Assembly (NCBI RefSeq): GCF_026151205.1
Contig: NC_087082.1
Location: 3,500,001-3,564,000, forward strand
DNA: 64,000 nt
DNA from: Bolinopsis microptera
Lineage: Eukaryota > Ctenophora > Tentaculata > Lobata > Bolinopsidae
Reading direction: 5' to 3'
Shown here: in pieces, positions 1 through 16,861 of the stretch
Layout: every line of letters begins with the position of its first letter
Numbering within the stretch: position 1 is the stretch's first letter
The notes under the pieces: model-generated
The model's database searches: none
Seen by the model: the letters and a program-made list of their open reading frames with translations, nothing else
What the model was told of the DNA's origin: nothing
Position numbers and translations under genes: made by a program

Positions 1-1183
1 AAAGACAGTTTTCAAAATTCATCGCGACTGTCAATACAAGGCTAGCAGAACTTGGCCTCCACATTGATGAGAACATCATAGAAGATAACAATGTTTATGT
101 GGCGTTCTTAGACATAAAATTTTGTTTCGACACCGCAGGTGATCTTCAGACAGACCTCCATGTTAAAGAGACTGATGCTCGCTCTTACCTGTACTTCGGT
201 TCCCACCACCCGAACCATACATTCAGCAGCATAGTCTATAGTGCATGCCTGAGACTCCGGCGAATCATCAATGATAACGACAGACTCCGAAAACAAATTG
301 ATGAATTAAAAACCTTTTTCTTCCAATCCAACTACCCTAAAACTATGGTAGATAACATCAGTGAAAAAGTCAAAGGCTTTGAAAGATGCCTCAAACCACT
401 GGACAACTCAAACAGCAGTGTCCTGGTCCCAAAGTCTCCAGAACCAGCAGTCCGCGTTATTTCAACATTTGGCAGCGATCAAGAGTTAGTGGAATCGGTA
501 AAAAGATTGAAACAGAACTCAGTAGAACCAGGAGCTTCTCAGGATTATCTGGTTCCCATACAAGTGGAAACACCCCAGGCTCCCCAATATCATCTAGAGC
601 CGGTACATCACGCCCTATCTTCAAATTCGTCAGACGTACTGGAACATCATTTAGAAGGAAGTTAGTCAAAGCAAAACAGTTTGCGGATGACTTAACCCAA
701 CCTCACACAAGACCATGTGGGGGCAGACACTGCGGTACCTGTAACATCATATCTCCACATCCATCAATAACAGTCAATGGACAGCGAGCCAAAGCAGTGT
801 CTGGTACATGTGTCAGCTACAATGTTGTATACATCTTCAGTTGCCAACTTTGTAATATGTGCTATGTAGGAAGAACGGTGCAGCCCCTAAGGGCACGAGT
901 AAACGAACATCGCGCCCATTACTACAAACTCATTTCGGACAATACGTTTGTCCCTGAAGAAAACGACGACGGATTCAGCTTGGGTAAACACCTTGTAGAA
1001 GTTCATAACATGAAACAACGTGACAATTTCAACCAGGCTTATAAAGTGTCAATTCTCAGTAATAGTAGCCCAAGAACTCTAGAAGTGGATGAACACCGTT
1101 ATATTCAGAAACTAAGAACTATACGTCCATTGGGGCTCAATGCCGTGGACCCGTTTGGGATTCCATTATTGGATTTATCTTAA
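1..1183 (+). mobile_element. 3' part of a Penelope-like retroelement (RT tail plus GIY-YIG endonuclease), frameshifted
   Basis: Frame 3 is open from the window edge to 665 and encodes the end of a Penelope-type reverse transcriptase: FLDI, a LHVKETDARSYL stretch, a SHHPNHT stretch, then SACLRLRRI. Frame 2 (386-1183) encodes the linker and the GIY-YIG endonuclease. In an intact element the two are one polypeptide, so this copy carries a frameshift, probably between about 480 and 600. The 5' part lies outside the window. No terminal repeat or TSD is visible because only one end is present. Such elements copy themselves by reverse transcription at endonuclease-nicked sites; this copy is probably dead. 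Confidence 0.85.
386..1183 (+). pseudogene. GIY-YIG endonuclease domain of the Penelope-like element
   Basis: The reading frame holds the features of the Penelope endonuclease in order: a Cys-rich CGGRHCGTC linker at about residues 110-118, the GIY-like strand VVYIFSCQLC, the YIG-like CYVG, the catalytic-region Arg in RARVNEHR, a GKHLVEVH block, and a DEHRYIQKLRTIRPLGLN end. The domain nicks target DNA to prime reverse transcription. The frame starts out of register with the reverse transcriptase upstream, so it is scored as part of a broken element. The first in-frame ATG at 386 overlaps the RT frame and is unlikely to be a real start. Confidence 0.8.
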
Positions 1184-2370
1184 AGGTTTTCCATTGCATT
1201 GGGGCACAAAAGTTATGTTTTTAAAAATATTCATAGGTATCGTTTTTAGTTGTGTCATTTCATTTCCAATGTTACACTTTGTAGGAACTGATATTAACCG
1301 AGTTTCTGATTCAGGATGTTACTGAAGATAGTAATGAAAATGTTTTAACACCTCAGTACTGTGTTTTACTACAGCTCAACCTGCTCAGTCTGACTATTTG
1401 GGAATTTAAACTCTTAATAACTAACACATTAGATCGTAGGGAAGGTGTAAGTTTGTTCTGATAAGTAATTAGTGTAATTAGCGTAATTAGTGTAATTAGT
1501 TTGTTTTGATACGTAACTGCAGAGTTCTGAGATTAAAATATCAGGTTGTAACATTTTGCAGTCAAATCCCAAATCTCCTTTATAGCGGAATTTGCATTTT
1601 TAATCATCAATCCTCATACTGTCTCCATGTTATTAAAATAACTTAATAAGTACCCTTCAAATTATTAAGTTGATTGGATGTATGGTTAAGTTTGAAGGAT
1701 CCAAAGCTACACCCAGTACTAGTAGCGAATCATGGTAAAAATCCTACGACATTTTGAGAGTTCAATTTTGTGAGTACCTGTGAGAAAAAGGCCTCAAAAG
1801 TGCTGTGTTTATAATTGAAATGTTCCGCGCATTTAATTGTAAATAAACTCATTATAAGATTAAGTGTGATGTGTAGATAAAACTTTCCTTCATTTTTGCA
1901 TTATTAATATTTCATTTTTATGATTTGCCGCGCAACGTTTAAAAATAAGTTGATATGCCATCCTGATCCATTTTATTTGTTGTGATTAATCGCATTTGAC
2001 TTAATTTTCAGGAGTCATATCACTGGGGTTTTTTATTTAAAATTATGTATATAATTATGTATGTAATAAATCAGTCCATTAGAGGCACTCCCCTAATACA
2101 AGGGGCTGCGCTAGTTATATAGCTTCCCATCAATCTTTACAGAATTCACTTTGTGATACTGATATGGGTTAATTCCTGGGATTCGTCTGAATTAGATTTT
2201 AAAAGTCGTTTTCAAAAATTAAAGTTAATCTTCCTTTGATCCATCTAGGGGTGAATATAATTATAAAGACATAATGTAGAATATTAATTATTAATAATCA
2301 ACTAGGAAATTCATAAAGAATCCATATATAACTATTATATAGGTTACGGATTCAGACGCGAGGGGATAGC
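1184..2370. other. Non-coding AT-rich stretch
   Basis: No convincing coding frame. A short 10-bp tandem repeat (taattagtg type) lies at about 1466-1500. Otherwise I see nothing. Confidence 0.6.
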
Positions 2371-2378
2371 ATGATGTT

Positions 2379-2510
2379 CAGGCTTATCCGCCGTGGCTAA
2401 ACCAGTCGGCCGCGGCGTAGGCCCGAAACCGTCGTCAGTCGTACGCCGGGGATGGTACTGGCGGTGTGCGGCGTGGTCAAATTGACCGACGGCGGCTGTG
2501 GACAAGCCTG
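2379..2510. mobile_element. GC-rich 132-bp hAT-like MITE with 8-bp target-site duplication
   Basis: A GC-rich island in AT-rich DNA. It starts CAGGCTTATCCGCCG and ends with the near-reverse-complement (CGGCGGCTGTGGACAAGCCTG), and is flanked on both sides by ATGATGTT (2371-2378 and 2511-2518). CAG-type ends plus an 8-bp duplication are the hallmark of hAT-superfamily insertions. There is no coding capacity, so it would have been moved by a transposase supplied in trans. Confidence 0.8.
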
Positions 2511-4345
2511 ATGATGTTACAACGATAAAAGTGGGAGTGGCTATGAGATATTACGAGGATTGGGGCTGCCAATGGTGGCTTGATGATGATTTTTAGAAGA
2601 AACTCGAATGAAAAGTAAAACCGAATAAAATTAAAAAGAAGAATACAATTCACTTCCTAACACGATGTTTCGTATTTTGATTCCTAAATTCGCAATTCCT
2701 TGCTTTAATTTCGATGATCACGTACATTTACAAGCGAATATTTCATTCTCACTTCTTTGTCGTATACTCACCCTCTCAACGGTCTCAGATTCAATTAGAA
2801 ATAGGGAAACACCGTATTTTCACTATTTATATAATTTTTAACAGTAATCTGCAATCTGCATGGTACCACAGTTACCCAGAAAAGTGGTAGAGAATAGTAA
2901 TTCTCCCTCTTAAGTCGTAACGACATAAAATGACAAAGGTGACGATTCATTTTGCTGGCTCTATTTCAATTACAGCCGTTAAAACTTGAATATGCTATTC
3001 ATTACAAATTACTCTAGATTTATATTCATATTATGATAATTGATAGCAGACTTGCTTTAAAATTAAATCAGTAACTGAGTGAACCAGACAAAACCCTATA
3101 GCGTTTGCTAAGGAGAACCAGCGGAAGAGGAGGCCAACTTCACACGTCAGCTATTTTATCACAACAATAACAACTACAGCTCAGTTGTACGGAAACTACA
3201 TTTATTAATTCAAATATATCTTATGATAACGATCACAACATTGAAAAAGTACACAGTTAGCTCCCAAAGCTATAAATGGTAAAAACTGAACGAATATAAG
3301 AAACTTTGCTACAAAGCTTTAGCGATTGAAATAGATCAAGAACGATAATTCAGGAACAACAAAAACAATTCAATTTATCAAATTATTAATATGTACACGA
3401 ATTTTTCCGTTCATCCCTAATAAGAAGTGAATCAACATTTTCAATCTTTATGCAATTGTATACTATTACTATCAGTATCATTAGCGTTGTAAAATGAAAT
3501 ATGAACAAAAAATAAATCCTCTTCGTGCATTTTACAGTCAACACTCAACAGTATCCATGTATACTCAAGGGCCCTTCTGCATTCGTCAAACTCAGGGGCC
3601 AATTTCATTTTACAACCCCTGTTGAAGGTTTTTTATTATTACTAATCTGAACTTTTTAGTTCCGTAATTTGATAACCTGGCAAGCTACCACATCTCTACT
3701 ATTTACTTTGGTTATATATTTATAATAATATATTGCTAATCATACGTCATCAGTGAATCAGACATGTAAAGTGTAATGGTACCCAGCCAAAATTCTTATC
3801 ATGAGCTGCAGTAGAGGGAATATTGCACAAACTGTAAGGCCGTAAGGGCTGTTCATAGAAGGGCCAATAGGGTATACTTATAGCGACATCTATCCAGAAA
3901 GACGCAGAAATTTATGAGAAATGAAAGAAATTTGTTGCAGAGCGCTGCGTCACTCAATATAAATATTATGATAATGAACATGAGAGATATTTTTAAATAT
4001 GGGCTGCTTATAGTTATATACCATTACCATCTATATACTTATATATTTGATCAAATTCGGGCAAGGCGCAAACTATACTAGTATCAAGCGTAGTTATAAT
4101 ATTAACAACACAAATAATTATAAAGCAAACGCAGTAACAAATGGTTGCACGTGACGCGGACGGTGAATGTTATAAAAGTTAGGAGGGAATCCGGAATATT
4201 CAATATAGTAGTGATTTTTAAATTCCTTCGTAGCTTTAAGTTCCTTAATAGTTGTAATGTCGGGGAGGAGTGGTCCAGAGACAAACATGCTAATATAATC
4301 ATTGTAACTTTCTCAACAGGATGAAAGAAAATTATGGCATAATAT

Positions 4346-4432
4346 TCAGGCAATACATACTGTATTTAGGCAATACATACTGTATTCAGGCAATAAATAT
4401 TGTATTTGTATTCAGGCAATACATATTGTATT
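4346..4432. repeat. Tandem repeat, about 21-bp unit, four copies
   Basis: The unit caggcaatacatactgtatt recurs four times with small changes and one short insertion. Confidence 0.8.
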
Positions 4433-4791
4433 ATTTTATTCAAATATCAAAATGAATGCCTTGTCCTGGGTTCATGTCTAGACGTGTTCAAGGACAACCC
4501 AAATCGTGAATATATCGCAGTTTCCCGCTTGTTAATTGTTATACTTATGGCTTATTAGATTTAGTGGACTTAGCAGACAACTCGCCGGGACTGCATCTGC
4601 ATCTAGAAAAACATCTTATAATTGTTCAATTTACAAAATAACATACTTCAGATCACTTTAAACCTTACAAAGATTACGCTAAATTTGACTGACTGTTATA
4701 CCAATATAATTCGAACGATGCACAGTACAAACTGCAAACAGGGTACTCAATTTTCAACCGTAATACTGCTGTGGTTCACTGATTCAGACCG

Positions 4792-4882
4792 TTACCTGGG
4801 GACCCCAGGCTGCAATGATCATAAACAATTATACTTATAGAGATTCAGCGGCCGGAATAACAGGCTGAGCGCCGCCCAGTAA
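4792..4882. mobile_element. Family D short element (old copy)
   Basis: Starts ttacctggggaccccaggct and ends ggctgagcgccgcccagtaa. It matches the element at 21527-21606, with a diverged middle. No matching flanking duplication remains, so this copy is older or truncated. Confidence 0.7.
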
Positions 4883-6005
4883 TTCCAAATTCAAACCGTT
4901 AATTTATATTCTGATATCCTTACCAAAAGTGATTTAAAGCGATTCAGTTCGTTTTACTCTCATTGACCACAATTATATTTGCAACGATAGAATTATTTAA
5001 ACCGTTGACCAGTTAATTTTTAAACAGAAAACTCGTCAGGCTTATATGTCTTTCTGTATTAGCAGTTAGCACAGTTATCATCTTATGTATCATCTCATTA
5101 TTTTCATATTCATGCTCCAGGGCCAGCGTTGCTTTCATAATCCGTATTAGATTTTAAAATTTCTCCAGCAGTTTAAAATGCAGTTCATTGCATTATCTTC
5201 TAACACGAAGAGAGTCCAGTCCAGGGGCTTCCGGCTGGGAAAATGCATTCTTTACGATTCGTCTTTCACTTTAAAAATATACTCGAACTCTTATTTGTAA
5301 TCAGTTATGGAACCCTAACAATTAACATGTAGAACTAGAAGGCTTCGAGTTCGTTGGCGGTAGATATAATTTATCACGTACTTATTATGGAACTGGAAGA
5401 GTCAGAACCCTCGAAAACGCATATTTACAATTCAGTATTGGACCATTCTCTATTTCTACGTCAATTTTGATTCAACTTCGAGGAGTGTAACTGTAATGCA
5501 CATAACATATTGTCGTGAGAACTCACTGACCAGATTAATAAGATTAAAAACGAAGAACGTAAATAAAACGTGAATTAAACAAGACCCTTATGATAAGAAT
5601 AGAAGTTATACATATATTTTAACACTGAAATTTAAAAATGCTCCATGGTGTTCGAAAGGCCGCAAATTGATGATTTGGTAGACAATAATACTCAACAAAT
5701 TGTTGATAGAATTTCTCATTTGCAGATCATGGATATTATGGTCAATGGTCATGCTTGAAGGTACTGAAAAAATGCTAAAATGTTGCTCGTTTGTCGTCAG
5801 AAGCATATACATGCAATATATTCATAGACTGCAATTCTAATATGAAATTGATTGTTGACTAATTACCCGCCCAAAATATCGATAATGAGACCAGCCATGA
5901 TCAGATCGTACTACGATCAGTAACGACACAATTCTGATGATACTGCGAGTTTTAACTATACAGTCGGACATTAACTCCTTATAAACTGCGATACATGGCT
6001 CTTTT

Positions 6006-6043
6006 CAACATAGATGACACGTATAATTCATTCATCTATGTTG
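6006..6043. repeat. Perfect 12-bp hairpin
   Basis: caacatagatga at 6006-6017 is the exact reverse complement of 6032-6043, with a 14-base loop. Function unknown. Confidence 0.6.
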
Positions 6044-7502
6044 GACTAACAAAACCTAAAACAAAATGCGAATATAACGGACCTAAATTTAACGGACCCC
6101 TGCATGGACTCCAGGATCTATAATATTCATAAAAATAAAAGAGATTCATGTTTCGTGTATGAGGGGCTATAGCTAAAGAGCCACAGAACTAATTGAATTA
6201 CCGCTAACCGTACCGATAGCTCAAAAGCAGTTATTCAGAATGAAGAATATGATGGCGTGGATAATTATACAGTCTCTTCATTTAATCAGTATAGTTTATA
6301 TTGTCTGGTCACGTCCCGTGTAGCACGTCCAGTCTGAGTCTGTACCGTCCACAAGGATCCCTCGGCATATTTTGCAAACTCAGTTATGTCAAAATTGAAA
6401 TATATTCAATATTCATGCGGATATCCACATACAGCGCGGTGTCTCAAAAGGCCCCCAAGTAACTTTTGTTGATAGCTCGTCTCAAATTTGACTGTACGCT
6501 TGAAACTTCTCGAATCTCGAATGATGTGGTATGATCATGCTCCAGAATATATTTATATCCTGTATATCTTCGTTAGTCTTATATTAATAAGATCAGAGTG
6601 TTGATCGTTCAGTGTTTGGTAACGATTTAAGATTCTACGGATATCATTAGATGAAAATTCATACTTCCCGACATTTTTTATGTGACGGTGATCACGCTGT
6701 GACTATATGAATATCGCCTCATCGCCTAAAACGGAATGTCTGCACTCCTAAAAGTCGTGAGATCTGCTATTATCTTGGTCCTCTCGTTCAATCTTATAAC
6801 ATGGGTTATTGATGTGTATTGTGTCAAAATTAACATGACATTGTTGACATCATGACACTGTATCTAGGCACGAGGCAATTAACGTTTTTGGTATCAATTT
6901 TAAAACGTATCATTTCTGAGCTAGACAAAATGAAAATATGCTTAATCTAATTTAACTATTCCCCTATTTCAACCTGCTGGATGCAGTTTAAATCGGTACC
7001 AATAGCATGAGTTTGACGAGTAAAATGCTAATACCGGGACAAACGGCTGTAAAATCAAATGGACATATAACATTTTGAGAGCAAATTGCCAGTCAAAATT
7101 TGAAAAAAGAGACATTTGTCCCTTCGTTGAATGGTCTTGTGGTTCGGTACTTCCGGTTTTTATTCTCAAAACTGTTATTAATACCGATCTCAATCGTTCA
7201 AAAACTGGATATCCGGCTTCAGTAAGGGAATATGTAGCTAAAATACCCAATTTGGTTGCACATTTTTTTTACCCATTGTACATCATTGCCAAGCTGAGGG
7301 TAATAATTTTTGTTCAACCTGTTTTCAAATTGAATTCCAAGGTCAATACGAACTTATAGAATTAGTTTTAAAGAAAACTTTAAAGAAAACTTAAAGAGTA
7401 CAATTTTTCAATTTTTTGAATAGGCTTATATTAGTGATGAAAATATTCTTATGAAGGTAACAAGATAACGTAATGTCGATTCGTGATTTATTTATTTAGA
7501 AC

Positions 7503-7544
7503 ATTGTCATCACTGACTCTATTCGGAGAAATAGTGATGACAAT
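7503..7544. repeat. Perfect 12-bp hairpin
   Basis: attgtcatcact at 7503-7514 pairs with agtgatgacaat at 7533-7544 around an 18-base loop. It lies about 270 bp downstream of the ammonium transporter stop codon and could mark a 3' end, but this is not shown. Confidence 0.55.
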
Positions 7545-7816
7545 TTCTCAATAAGTCAATAGTACTACACAACTTAGTCAGAATAATATGAAATATATAT
7601 CAAACAATACATAACCTAGCAGTACGGCTACCCATCACGTAAGCATACCTTGTTAACCTATGGTTTACACATGGAATATTGTTCTTAGTTATCACTATCA
7701 TTTAAGATTCCCTCTATGCATGCTGCAACTGTAAAATCAGCCAATCTAAATTGCTAATGTCGTAACTCAAGTTGAAATATTCATTCAGTTACAATTAATT
7801 AGTAAAAATTAATTAA

Positions 7817-10800
7817 TTATACTTTCTTCGATGCGACTGCTTGCATTGGCACAGCCATAGGGTTGGCCCACACGGCCCCGTCATCCTTTGCCTCGACTTT
7901 GCTCCTGTGCAGAATAAATCGTTATAATATGTATAATAATTAGAAAGCAAATTCTAATCATGAGGCATGATACTTGATATTAAAGTTTATAAAGATCTGA
8001 TAATGATTCAATCATTTTTTGCCTGGATTATTACTTCGAATTAACCGAAAGCTTTTAACTAAAATCTGCTGAAATTTAAAATATGATTTGAAACTGAATT
8101 GTTAATGATAAAAAATCACGGATATTAAGTACAAAGAAATAATGAGCTTGTTTCATTTTTACCCTATTTTCAGTAAAATAAGTTACCTTGGATCACTACC
8201 GAGGTCGTGGATATCCCAGAAGTCGTGATCAATAAGCATGTCCTTCTTACCGACAGTTGGACAGCAGGGCTGGTTCATCAGGAAACCTGTTAGATGTTTC
8301 TATCAGACAAAACTTCACAAATCATATTGTTATCCCTGAATTTACCATATATCATTAATTGTGGGGCGGTTTTATGTTGATATGGGTAAAAGTTTGTTTT
8401 TCTAAAGTTTGAATTTTATCTTAGGTTATTGTTGAGGTTAGGATTATGGGTCTCTTTTAGTCTTTCTTAGTCTTTAGAATTAGAAAGTCGTGAAATATAG
8501 AGTTGGGTGGTAAAAATGGGTACACACCCAGCACTAGTTGTTATTGCTTGCACGTATAAGACTGATGGTCCATGGTCACGTGAGTACAACAGGTATGTTT
8601 AATCAGATCACAGATGATATAATGATAATCAGATGTTTACGATATCAACTCCCTAAACTTATCAATGTGCACCTGTAATGAGGCCGGAGCTGATAGAGAT
8701 AGCCAGGGTACAGACGATAGCAAGGAGAATCCACCCAAACTGTTCACCTCGAGAACGGTCAGAGGCCGCTGAAAATATTATTATATCAGCCACAAGGCTC
8801 CTGTAAAAACCAAACTATAACCTGCATGAGTTTGTAAAAGTCTGTTCGACCTAATTCATCACTATAACATTACTCTCGTAATATCTCTTACCACTAGTAG
8901 TCCACGTAGTGTCGTAGGAGTACATGTAGTTGTGGTTATCAGCAAGACACGCGAAAGCAGCGCACACTCCGCCGAGGAGACCAGGAATACCATGTAACAT
9001 CTGAACAGCTGTGGGGATACCAGGTTTAAAGGTTGGTAACAACGTGCTTTTGTACTCGATCATAAGTTACTGTGCAGTTGTATCACCATGCCTAATACAT
9101 GGTTTAAATGTGCAAAATGAACTTATATCATTTTTGAGACGATCACATTAGAGTGTAGTACTAGTCGTATAAAATGGTGTAAGTTGTTAGGTGACTTACA
9201 TTAGAGTGTAGTCATATAAAATGGTGTAAGTTGTTGGTGACTTACCAGCGCTGTCAGTGACTCCTAATTCCTCCAGGAAGTGATGGTACCAAGCGTATCC
9301 TCCAGCACTGACTACACCAGCAAGACCTCCTGAGAGGGCAAGAATGTGTTATCAATATTTCAGTAAACTTTTTCAAGAAAAATTATCTGTGAAATATAAA
9401 TATCACATCACATAAGATTTACCTCCTTTTATTTTCACATCTTCATCACTGAGTCTAATCACTTAATCAGCTACAATGAGAAATTGTTTTGTTAGAATCA
9501 CCAAATGAGACTCAGTGAGACGACTTAATCAGATTAGCAACTTCTTAGTATCGGACATACCTTTGTTTAACACATTTCGGCGCAAACATTTAAGAAAAAT
9601 GATCTACCCCTAAATTCGATTTGGTCTGTGGAGTTGGAGTACCCTGCAATATCTTTTAGCTTGTCTTTATGTGAGTCACAAAATTAAATAACTTAAGCAA
9701 TTTTACACAAATTTCTTACCAATCAGGACAGCGGTCCAAGGCTCAATATCGAAGGGACAGATCATTCCAATCATTACTCCTCCTGCTAAGGTCGCATTCT
9801 GGATCTCAATCTGAGAATTTGGATAGGTGTTTAAGAATTCTGACACTACGAAAATAAAGTAAAGCTTGGGTGATTTCTGAGGTTTTGGGGATATCTATAC
9901 CTGTGGTGATTTAGAAAATCAAATTAAATATCATGGTTGTTAAGGTATAAATCTCAGCCATCAATAAAATATTAATTGCCCTTACCATCTCCATCTTTCC
10001 TCTGTGCCATAAAACAGAAGTGGGGAAGGCAGCGGCACAGCTAGCACAGATAGCAAGGTACGTGTTCATTACAATTCGTCCTTGTAGGGTCACATCGTTG
10101 TAGAAAGTAGCTCCTGATTTGAAGAAACTGGTCAAGATCCCACCGTTCCAGTGTTAATTATTATGTTATAATTATAGTGTTTATGATGAATACTAGTAAT
10201 AAGTAATAAATATCGATGCTAATAACAGGTTGAATCTTTTTCAATGATCAGTCACCTACTCACCGTTAAAGCTAGGCCAGTACATCCAGAGAACCACGGT
10301 TCCTATCATTGCACCCATGTCACTGAAAAATTAGAAATTAGAAATAAATCTTAAAAATTAAAGTGGCTAAGGGGCCATCTACTTAGGACGTCCGGCAAAT
10401 AGGGAGGGGGGATGGTTTTGGAATTTCGGACAAATCCGGACAGGGGGAGGTGGGGTGGTTTCTGAAAATCCGGACGTCCGGAAATTTTGGCAGAATTAAC
10501 GAAAAAGTTTCATTTATTTTAACTTTTTGAATTTTGCTTCAACTCTTTGAATTTTATTAACAATGAATTTGAGTTGGTTTTATTTGTACTCTTAAAAGTA
10601 GCTGGAAATCTGGACGTCCGGGGGAGGGGGTAGGTGGTTTTGAAAATTCGGACACACCCGGACAAGGGGAGGGGGTGGTATGAAAATCTGTGATTTTGGC
10701 GGACGTCCTAAGTAGATGGCCCCTAATGAAAAGGTATGCCGAAGGCAAACATTTGATCTAATCAGCTTGTCCAGTTCCACAGCTAATATACATAGTTTCT

Positions 10801-12133
10801 ATCAATGGGTAATGAAATTTAGCTCTGTAAAGATATCCACCTGAAGTATGTAGTATTCCGGTGCTCAGAAGGTATTTGTTTGGCTTTGACCCCCATACCA
10901 AACGCCACAGCAATTCCAAAGTAGGCTCCGAAAGCGTGGACTACCAAGCTACCTCCAGCATCTTTCACGTGCATATTCTTCAACACTGGAAGTTAAAGTT
11001 TATGTTAGGTTTTACATTCAGCGGTAATCCATTTTTGCCGGTACAATAAATCTATTAGGAAAGCTAAACCTGATTATAGTTATACAGTTACACTCATATT
11101 TAGTCGAGCTATATTTATTTACTAACCGACGTGTTCGTTGATCAACATCATGAAGGGTTCTATGAAACACAACAGGATTATCTGAGCTGGAGAAGTGAAC
11201 CCGTATATTGCACCGAATGAAATAAGGATTGCAGCAGTAATATAACAACCCGTCACCTGACGTTAAGAACATTTTAGGTTTGATTAGAAGTGGATTGAAA
11301 AGGGTTCAATCTCGTTGAAAATAAATGTTAGACAAAAGTTGTGTAATGCACGAACCATTTCTGTGAGGTTGAGTTTGGTTTTGACCCAGTCGCCTGTCCA
11401 AATAGCGTTAACAATGGTCTTGGCCACGTTTACCCAAAGAAAAGAGAAACCACAGATGAAATAGTTGAGGCCAACTCCGCCCCAAACGTAGTATTTACTG
11501 AAATTAAGTTTAATTTTGATGTTCGACTGCTGTTCGAAGCATACAGAGAGCTCAGAAAGCTTTTCTTTGTCAGTAAAATGCATATCACGCTGTACCACAC
11601 TTTTGACAGACTACAACTTCAAACTGAAGGAACTGTCTAAACCAGTCAGTCACATGACATGAGACAGCATACCTGAACGTGTAGAGCATACCGAAACCCA
11701 GAACACACATAGCAGCAGCGTCCATGTACATAGCATAGCCCACATTTCCACTGTCCCATGTATTAGCCACCACAGTTCGTATGTGATTATCTCCCACTTT
11801 TGTCACAGTATCCACTCCTGAGAGTTAATGTTAATAGTTCAAAATCTTCGCCATGGTGACATGATTAGATTAGATCCTCTAAAATGAACATTTAGTTGCA
11901 CTAGCAATAAGCAATAAGCATGTGGACTAAAGAATTACAAACGTGGAAACCATGTTAAACCTACCAAATTCAGGATCCCACTCAGTACAGACTGCAAAGA
12001 GAACCACAACCAGGATGAAGATAGGATAGCACCACAAGGGGAACCCGTATGTTTCCATCATCCCCGCCGTGTTATCCTTGTCGATAGCAGCTACATCGAC
12101 TCCACTACGTCGACCCTTTCCACCCGCCGTCAT
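7817..12133 (-). CDS. Rh-type ammonium transporter, 13 exons, 497 aa, complete
   Basis: Membrane channel of the Amt/Mep/Rh superfamily that conducts NH3/NH4+ as a trimer. Exons (minus strand): 12133-11965, 11817-11673, 11497-11356, 11256-11127, 10985-10841, 10322-10264, 10113-9986, 9810-9720, 9329-9246, 9008-8892, 8768-8673, 8286-8187, 7904-7817. All introns are GT-AG, phases agree throughout, and the frame ends in TAA. Rh-family motifs appear in order: LISFGAIYGFTSPAQ, KDAGGSLVVHAFGAYFG (pore Asp204 and first twin His212), SDMGAMIGTVVLWMYWPSFN, NTYLAI, IQNATLAGGV, and MLHGIPGLLGG (second twin His370). About 11-12 membrane segments are expected, and the length fits the family. The N-terminal 20 residues are basic and polar. 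Intron 5 holds a Harbinger-like MITE. It belongs to the Rh rather than the Amt branch, but the sequence is too divergent to assign a vertebrate paralogue. Confidence 0.95.
10371..10723. mobile_element. Harbinger-like MITE in transporter intron 5
   Basis: A 353-bp element with about 24-bp perfect terminal inverted repeats beginning GGGGCCATCTACTTAGGACG. It is flanked by TAA on each side (10368-10370, 10724-10726). The GGGGCC ends and 3-bp TWA duplication fit PIF/Harbinger. The inside repeats the palindrome-like cggacgtccgg with G-rich stretches and has no credible coding frame. Confidence 0.85.
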
Positions 12134-16260
<4,127 letters not shown>

Positions 16261-16861
16261 CTGAATACTGAATACTGAATACTGAATACTGAATACTGAA
16301 TACTGAATACTGAATACTGAATACTGAATACTGAATACTGAATACTGAATACTGAATACTGAATACTGAATACTGAATACTGAATACTGAATACTGAATA
16401 CTGAATACTAAATACTGAATACTGAATACTAAATACTGAATACTGAATACTGATTACTGAATACTGAGTACTGAATACTGAATACTGAATACTGAATACT
16501 GAATACTGAATACTGAATACTGAATACTGAATACTGAATACTGAATACTGAATACTGAATACTAAATACTGAATACTGAATACTGATTACTGAATACTGA
16601 GTACTGAATACTGAATACTGAATACTGAATACTGAATACTGAATACTGAATACTGAATACTGAATACTGAATACTGAATACTGAATACTGAATACTGAAT
16701 ACTGAATACTGAATACTGAATACTGAATACTGAATACTGAATACTGAATACTGAATACTGAATACTGAATACTGAATACCGAATACTGAATACTGAATAC
16801 CGAATACTGAATACTGAATACTGAATACTGAATACTGAATACTGAATACTGAATACTGAAT
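16261..16861. repeat. Heptamer satellite (CTGAATA)n, about 86 copies
   Basis: A 7-bp unit repeated over 600 bp. Variant units (ctaaata, ctgatta, ctgagta, ccgaata) are spaced so that the same variant series near 16405-16470 recurs near 16561-16605. This shows that longer blocks were later duplicated as a whole. Confidence 0.95.

Larger units (their letters stand above)
2519..7816. other. Intergenic region without recognisable genes
   Basis: Only short, unconvincing frames occur here. It contains the tandem repeat at 4346-4432, the family D copy at 4792-4882 and two perfect 12-bp hairpins at 6006-6043 and 7503-7544. I see no RNA gene. Confidence 0.55.

Noticed and set aside
2379..2510. GC-rich island as a structural RNA or tRNA gene
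   Set aside because: No tRNA boxes, and the 8-bp duplication with inverted ends explains it as a transposon.
4102..4353. 83-codon minus-strand frame
   Set aside because: No motif, low-complexity composition, and no splice or homology support.
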